Assembly (NCBI GenBank): GCA_001603025.1
Contig: LVAP01000012.1
Coordinates: 26,948 to 90,947, forward strand
Length of the DNA stretch: 64,000 bases
Direction of reading: 5' to 3'
Source of the DNA: Clostridiales bacterium Firm_10
GTDB lineage: Bacteria; Bacillota; Clostridia; Christensenellales; Aristaeellaceae
In this document: positions 60,439 through 64,000 of the stretch, piece after piece
Numbering within the stretch: the stretch's first letter is position 1
Layout of the letters: each line of letters begins with the position of its first letter
Notes under the pieces: model-generated
Databases searched by the model: none
Told to the model about the DNA's origin: nothing
Seen by the model: only the letters and a program-made list of their open reading frames with translations
Program-made: the position numbers and the translations under genes

Positions 60439-60729
60439 ATGTATCAGACCGTGATACTGCAGATTTATACCGGCATCAATTACTTTCTGAATATTGTATC
60501 CGGCATTCTGCTGGTATACTGCCTGATGACCTGGTTCGTGCGTCCCAACAGTCAGATTTATGTTTTTATGCGCAGACTGGTCGAACCCATCGTTGCTCCG
60601 TTCCGGCCCCTGGCCATGCGCCTGATGGAAAAAGGACTGATGATTGATATCTCCGTGCTTCTGGCCATCTTCGGCGTGCGCATTGTCCGCTATATCGTGC
60701 AGGTGATTTTCTTCCGTTTTCTGCTGTGA
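60439..60729 (+). CDS. YggT-family membrane protein
   Basis: A 96-residue protein with two membrane helices (YFLNIVSGILLVYCLMTWF and LMIDISVLLAIFGVRIVRYI) and a cytosolic loop FMRRLVEPIVAPFRPLAMRL, the YggT signature. The start follows AAAGGAGG. It lies between sepF and ylmH as in Bacillus (ylmG) and overlaps ylmH by four bases. It is implicated in division-site organisation; the mechanism is unknown. Confidence 0.92.
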   Translation: MYQTVILQIYTGINYFLNIVSGILLVYCLMTWFVRPNSQIYVFMRRLVEPIVAPFRPLAMRLMEKGLMIDISVLLAIFGVRIVRYIVQVIFFRFLL

Positions 60730-61481
60730 CGATGGAAGATGATATTTTCACCAGACGCATGCGCGAGCTGGCACTCAGGGCAGTGCGTCGCGGAGGAACT
60801 GTGTTCACTCATTTCCTTGATTTGGCGCAGGCGCAGACGGCGCTGTCCGCGGCCCGCGAAGCGGGTGCTTTCATCATGCTGAACGGAGGATATGAAGACG
60901 CTGAACGCCGCATCGCGGCATTTTACACTGAGCAGCCGCCCGCTGACGAGGAATGGCCGATCTGCCCCGTGAAGATAGGATGGCGTCCGCAATTCGGCTC
61001 ACCCGGGCACCGGGATATTCTGGGAGCCCTGATGGGGCTGGGTTTTGAACGTGAACGCATCGGTGACATCGTTATGGATCGTGAATGCGCGTGGTTGTTT
61101 GCCGAACCGGAAATGGCGGGTTATATCGCATCGAATTTTAATGGCGCCGGGCGGATCAGTGTGAAGTGTACAATTGCTGAGAATGTTCCTGACCTGCCGG
61201 AGCCGGAAGGCCGCTACGTCCGCGAAACGGTCGCTTCCATGAGGCTTGACGTGCTGATAGCCGCGGCGTTCTCGCTCAGCAGGGCAGAGGCGGCGCGTGA
61301 AATCGGGCAGGGTCATGCGTACATTGATCAGATTCAGACGATGCGGACAGATGCTGCTGTGCGGGAAGGCGCGCTCGTTTCCCTGCGAGGCAAGGGACGA
61401 TTCAGAATGGAAGCAGTGGAAGGCGAAACGCGTAAGGGACGATGGACGGTGAGGCTATTTCTGTTCGGTGGAAAGAAATAA
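60726..61481 (+). CDS. YlmH-like S4-domain RNA-binding protein
   Basis: A 251-residue cytosolic protein. The GTG at 60726 overlaps the yggT stop; an ATG at 60732 is an alternative. The N-terminal half (AVRRGGTVFTHFLDLAQAQT, HRDILGALMGLGFERERIGD) is the YlmH-specific domain, and residues 170-225 form an S4 fold (SMRLDVLIAAAFSLSRAEAA, RGKGRFRMEAV). Such proteins bind rRNA or stalled 50S subunits in Bacillus. It is fourth in the cluster; divIVA follows after 85 bases. Confidence 0.92.
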   Translation: MTMEDDIFTRRMRELALRAVRRGGTVFTHFLDLAQAQTALSAAREAGAFIMLNGGYEDAERRIAAFYTEQPPADEEWPICPVKIGWRPQFGSPGHRDILGALMGLGFERERIGDIVMDRECAWLFAEPEMAGYIASNFNGAGRISVKCTIAENVPDLPEPEGRYVRETVASMRLDVLIAAAFSLSRAEAAREIGQGHAYIDQIQTMRTDAAVREGALVSLRGKGRFRMEAVEGETRKGRWTVRLFLFGGKK

Positions 61482-61518
61482 TTGTTATTTTTTTAAACAA
61501 GCAGGAATTTCGAGAATT

Positions 61519-61542
61519 TTGTCGAAATAAGGTACTCGACAT
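61519..61542 (+). promoter_or_regulatory. Candidate Spo0A boxes upstream of divIVA
   Basis: TTGTCGAA (61519-61526) matches the 0A-box consensus at all eight positions. TGTCGAG on the minus strand (61541-61535) matches 6 of 7. They lie 25-50 bases before divIVA. Spo0A binding is inferred only from sequence. Confidence 0.5.
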
Positions 61543-61566
61543 AGTGTTCAATTATTTAGGAAAGGA

Positions 61567-62121
61567 ATGATCCGCGTGGCCATTACCATTAAAGATATTC
61601 ATGAAAAGGAGTTTACTAAGCAGGTTCGCGGCTACAGCATCGACGAAGTTGATGATTTTCTGGATGAGCTGGCTGATCAGATGGAGGCCATGATCAAGGA
61701 AAACCGTGAGACCGCCGCTGAGCTTGAAGCCGCGAAGAGCGCGACTCCCGTGGTCGTTGCCCAGCCCGCGCCGGTATCCGTTGAGGTTTCCCAGCCTGCG
61801 CAGCAGAGTGCGCCTGCGCCTCTGATGGACGAGCCCCAGTATTTCAAGAACCTCGAGACCACACTTCGCGAAACGCTCATCAACGCGCAGCGCCTGGCTG
61901 ATGAGACCGTTGCTGAGGCTCGCAAGAAAGCCAACGCCATTCTGGCCAACGCAGAAGAGCAGGCCGCCGCGATCACAGCGTCCGCAAAGGCTGAGGCTGA
62001 GTCCGCGCGTGCCGAGTCTGAGGAACTCAAGACTGCGGCGGTGGATTATCGCAGCCGCTTCCTGCGCCTGCTTGAGGAGCAAGCCCATCTGCTCAAGGCG
62101 GACGAAACGCTGTTTGAATAA
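61567..62121 (+). CDS. divIVA: Cell division protein DivIVA
   Basis: A 184-residue coiled-coil protein that senses negative membrane curvature at poles and septa. The ATG at 61567 is given; the GTG at 61576 (giving MAITIKDIHEKEF) is equally plausible because AAGGA is nine bases upstream of it. The N-terminal lipid-binding domain reads TIKDIHEKEFTKQVRGYSID and EVDDFLDELADQMEAMI. A Pro/Val/Ala-rich linker (residues 60-90) separates it from a long Ala/Glu-rich coiled coil. It is preceded by 0A-box-like sites and followed by DUF5665 and lspA. Confidence 0.93.
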   Translation: MIRVAITIKDIHEKEFTKQVRGYSIDEVDDFLDELADQMEAMIKENRETAAELEAAKSATPVVVAQPAPVSVEVSQPAQQSAPAPLMDEPQYFKNLETTLRETLINAQRLADETVAEARKKANAILANAEEQAAAITASAKAEAESARAESEELKTAAVDYRSRFLRLLEEQAHLLKADETLFE

Positions 62122-62277
62122 TCAGCCGCGCGGAAAACGGCGTTTTCCTTTCACAAGTGATGCCTCGCTGCGGCGAGGCTTCTTTTCTTGTTCTGTTTGC
62201 CACATGACGACCGCTCTTTCTGAATGCCTTGCTTATCCTTAGGGAATAATAGGCAGATCGAAGGGCGGGAGATGAGT

Positions 62278-62538
62278 ATGGAAGGCAAACTTGAAAGGAT
62301 TCTGCTTCGTCTGGAACGCTTGGAGTGCGGCGCATGTCCTTGCCGTGGCAGATCATTGAAGCAACAGTTGTTCGCCAGTTTTGCCGGTGGATTGGCCCGG
62401 GGATTTGGCATGGCCGTGGGGTTCACGTTGCTGGGCACTCTGGCAGTCGTTTTGCTGCGGCGGTTGGCGACCCTGAGTACACCGCTTCTCGGCGGTTATC
62501 TTGCCGAGGTTATCCGGGCTGTCCTGGAACGACTTTAA
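62278..62538 (+). CDS. DUF5665-family small membrane protein
   Basis: An 86-residue protein. The ATG at 62278 is preferred because GGGAG stands six bases upstream; an ATG six bases earlier abuts that site. The segment ASFAGGLARGFGMAVGFTLL followed by a second hydrophobic stretch (GTLAVVLLRRLATLSTPL) matches the DUF5665 family. An N-terminal Cys-x-x-x-Cys pair (CGACPC region) is present. The function is unknown. It lies 17 bases before lspA. Confidence 0.72.
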   Translation: MEGKLERILLRLERLECGACPCRGRSLKQQLFASFAGGLARGFGMAVGFTLLGTLAVVLLRRLATLSTPLLGGYLAEVIRAVLERL

Positions 62539-62555
62539 CAGGCTTGGGAAAAGGC

Positions 62556-63059
62556 ATGAAAAGGAAACAGTCAAACTGGAAGAGTTTGGGGCTGCTCGTC
62601 CCACCGATGCTCGTCATTTTGGCGCTTGATCGCTTAACCAAACAGTGGGCAGCGCAGAGTTTGGCGCCTGTTGGATCCGTGGAGGTTGTTTCCGGCATCC
62701 TGGGGTGGCGCTACGCTGAGAACAGAGGCGCCGCATTCAGCGCCTTTGCGGGAGCAGGCGTGTTGCTGTGTGCGCTGACAGGCCTGATCATTGCTGCGGC
62801 GCTGGTTTGGCTCATCAGGCGGCCCCACTGCGGGTGGTGGACGAAGACCGGACTGGTCATGCTCATTGCCGGTGGGTTGGGAAACCTTTATGACCGCGTG
62901 CGGTTTGGCTATGTGATCGATTTTATAGAAGCGCTGTTTGTGCGCTTTGCGATATTCAATGTGGCGGATGTTTTTGTGGTGACAGGCACTGCCTGCCTGG
63001 TCATCGGCATATTGAAAGCGGAGGACAGGTCACGCCATGCTGTATCAGGTCGAGGCTGA
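62556..63059 (+). CDS. lspA: Lipoprotein signal peptidase (signal peptidase II)
   Basis: A 167-residue membrane aspartic protease with four helices that removes signal peptides from diacylglyceryl-modified prolipoproteins. The catalytic Asp residues are in GNLYDRVRFGYVIDF and NVADVFVV; RYAENRGAAFS is a further signature. The start at 62556 follows GGGAAAAGG. It overlaps the pseudouridine synthase gene by 23 bases, the usual lspA-rluD coupling. Confidence 0.96.
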   Translation: MKRKQSNWKSLGLLVPPMLVILALDRLTKQWAAQSLAPVGSVEVVSGILGWRYAENRGAAFSAFAGAGVLLCALTGLIIAAALVWLIRRPHCGWWTKTGLVMLIAGGLGNLYDRVRFGYVIDFIEALFVRFAIFNVADVFVVTGTACLVIGILKAEDRSRHAVSGRG

Positions 63060-63942
63060 AGCAGAGAAAAAACGGCTGGATGTTTATTTGGCTGAGAAAA
63101 ACGATTTTACCCGTTCGCGCACCGAAAAACTTATTCGCGACGGCTGTGTCAGCGTGGAAGGGGAAACGGCGGTGAAACCTGGAGTTTTGCTCAGAACCGG
63201 CATGGTTGTCGAGCTGACGCTTCCGGACTTGAAACCTGCCGCCCTTGAAGCTCAGGATTTGCCCCTTTCCATTATTTATCAGGACGCTGACTTGGCGGTG
63301 GTGTATAAGCCAAGCGGCATGGTAGTTCATCCGGCTGCTGGTAATCCCGACGGCACGATGGTGAATGCCTTGCTGATGAAGCTTGAGGACCTGTCGGGAG
63401 TCGGTGGGGAAATGCGTCCGGGTATCGTGCATCGGATCGACAAAGATACATCCGGGCTTCTGCTCGTGGCTAAAAACGACCGGAGTCATCTGCTGCTCTC
63501 TGAACAGATCAAAGAACACAGTGTGGAAAGAGCCTATCGGGCTATCCTGATTGGACGCATGAAAGAGCCCGAGGGAGATGTGAATGGTCCGATCGGCCGT
63601 CATCCGAATGACCGGAAAAAGATGGCTGTTGTTCCCGGCGGACGCGAAGCGCACACTCATTGGACGGTACTGGAGGAATTGCGCGGCGCTACGCTTGTTG
63701 AGGCCCGATTGACAACCGGACGCACGCATCAGATTCGCGTTCATATGGCTTCAATCGGACATCCCGTACTGGGGGATCCGGTTTACGGACCGAAGAAATC
63801 GCCCTATCCCGTTGAGGGCGGACAGCTGCTCCATGCTTTCAGACTTGGCTTTATCCATCCTACGACTGGTGAGAAGTTTCTTTTTGAAGCGCCGCCAGAA
63901 CCGCGCTTTATGAACTGGCTGGAAAAGCTGCGTCTGAAGTAG
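63037..63942 (+). CDS. RluD-like 23S rRNA pseudouridine synthase (RluA family, YlyB type)
   Basis: A 301-residue enzyme. The S4 domain (RLDVYLAEKNDFTRSRTEKL) is followed by the catalytic domain: motif I VVYKPSGMVVHP, motif II HRIDKDTSGLLLVAKND with the nucleophilic Asp and motif III TGRTHQIRVHMASIGHPVLG. Position after lspA matches ylyB of Bacillus. RluD-type enzymes modify helix 69 of 23S rRNA; the precise target here is inferred. The 60 bases to the window end hold no recognisable feature. Confidence 0.94.
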   Translation: MLYQVEAEAEKKRLDVYLAEKNDFTRSRTEKLIRDGCVSVEGETAVKPGVLLRTGMVVELTLPDLKPAALEAQDLPLSIIYQDADLAVVYKPSGMVVHPAAGNPDGTMVNALLMKLEDLSGVGGEMRPGIVHRIDKDTSGLLLVAKNDRSHLLLSEQIKEHSVERAYRAILIGRMKEPEGDVNGPIGRHPNDRKKMAVVPGGREAHTHWTVLEELRGATLVEARLTTGRTHQIRVHMASIGHPVLGDPVYGPKKSPYPVEGGQLLHAFRLGFIHPTTGEKFLFEAPPEPRFMNWLEKLRLK

Positions 63943-64000
63943 TGCGTTGCGCCATAAAAGCGAACGATCAGAATGCAAACATAATGAAGCAGGCGGATAA

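Noticed and set aside
1..64000. Mobile elements, prophage, CRISPR arrays, restriction or toxin-antitoxin systems
   Set aside because: No transposase, integrase, phage structural gene, direct-repeat array or toxin pair was recognised anywhere in the window.

Overview
The window looks like chromosomal DNA of a GC-rich, monoderm, endospore-lineage Firmicute, most likely an uncultured member of the Clostridia. The evidence is the spoIIGA-sigE-sigG block, two CotF-like coat proteins, a T-box leader in front of alaS, the PyrK/PyrDB type of dihydroorotate dehydrogenase, the sepF-yggT-ylmH-divIVA-lspA cluster, lgt, strong GGAGG ribosome binding sites and sigma-A promoters with 16-18 base spacers. No prophage, insertion sequence, CRISPR array or rRNA operon was seen. 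The genus cannot be named from the sequence.

Layout. 1-2.6 kb (minus): metal-binding lipoprotein, RpiB-like isomerase and an RNase PH-RdgB fusion cut by the window edge. 2.6-10 kb: an unassigned glycosidase-like TIM barrel (minus), then plus-strand genes for a macro-domain protein, a vWA protein, a serine hydrolase and a MATE exporter. 10-14 kb (minus): oligosaccharide ABC importer (binding protein and two permeases). 14.4-17.2 kb (minus): two tRNAs, a sugar-phosphate transferase and a glycosyltransferase. 17.3-20.6 kb: ybaK-like, argG, argH. 20.6-24.7 kb (minus): XpaC-like protein, a short alaS under a T-box, and a small membrane protein. 24.8-32.6 kb (plus): aquaporin, lon-engB-dprA-like, a membrane coiled-coil protein, tRNA-Ser, a DUF4003 protein, tRNA-Leu and a peroxiredoxin. 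32.7-42.2 kb (minus): a ten-gene Mrp/Mbh-type cation antiporter operon with four antiporter-like subunits. 42.4-44.4 kb (plus): spoIIGA, sigE and a truncated sigG. 44.4-47.9 kb: isomerase, SGNH-like protein, pseudouridine synthase and an unknown protein. 48-54 kb (minus): tRNA-His and the pyrimidine operon pyrC-K-D-F-E-B-I. 54-57.2 kb: plsY, glycolipid glycosyltransferase, recX (minus) and the coat-protein pair (plus). 57.2-64 kb: lgt (minus), then the division/lipoprotein cluster HlyD-like, sepF, yggT, ylmH, divIVA, DUF5665, lspA and rluD-like (plus).

How it fits together. Most of the window is housekeeping: arginine and pyrimidine synthesis, translation (AlaRS, tRNAs, pseudouridine synthases), proteolysis, division and lipoprotein maturation. 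The points that stand out are the sigG gene that stops exactly after sigma region 2, the unusually large stand-alone Mrp-type antiporter with a fused MbhE-MnhB subunit, candidate Spo0A boxes before spoIIGA and before divIVA, an AlaRS without its C-terminal domains, and a terminator hairpin whose 3' arm is the ribosome binding site of the next gene. No wholly new multi-gene system could be demonstrated by reading alone.
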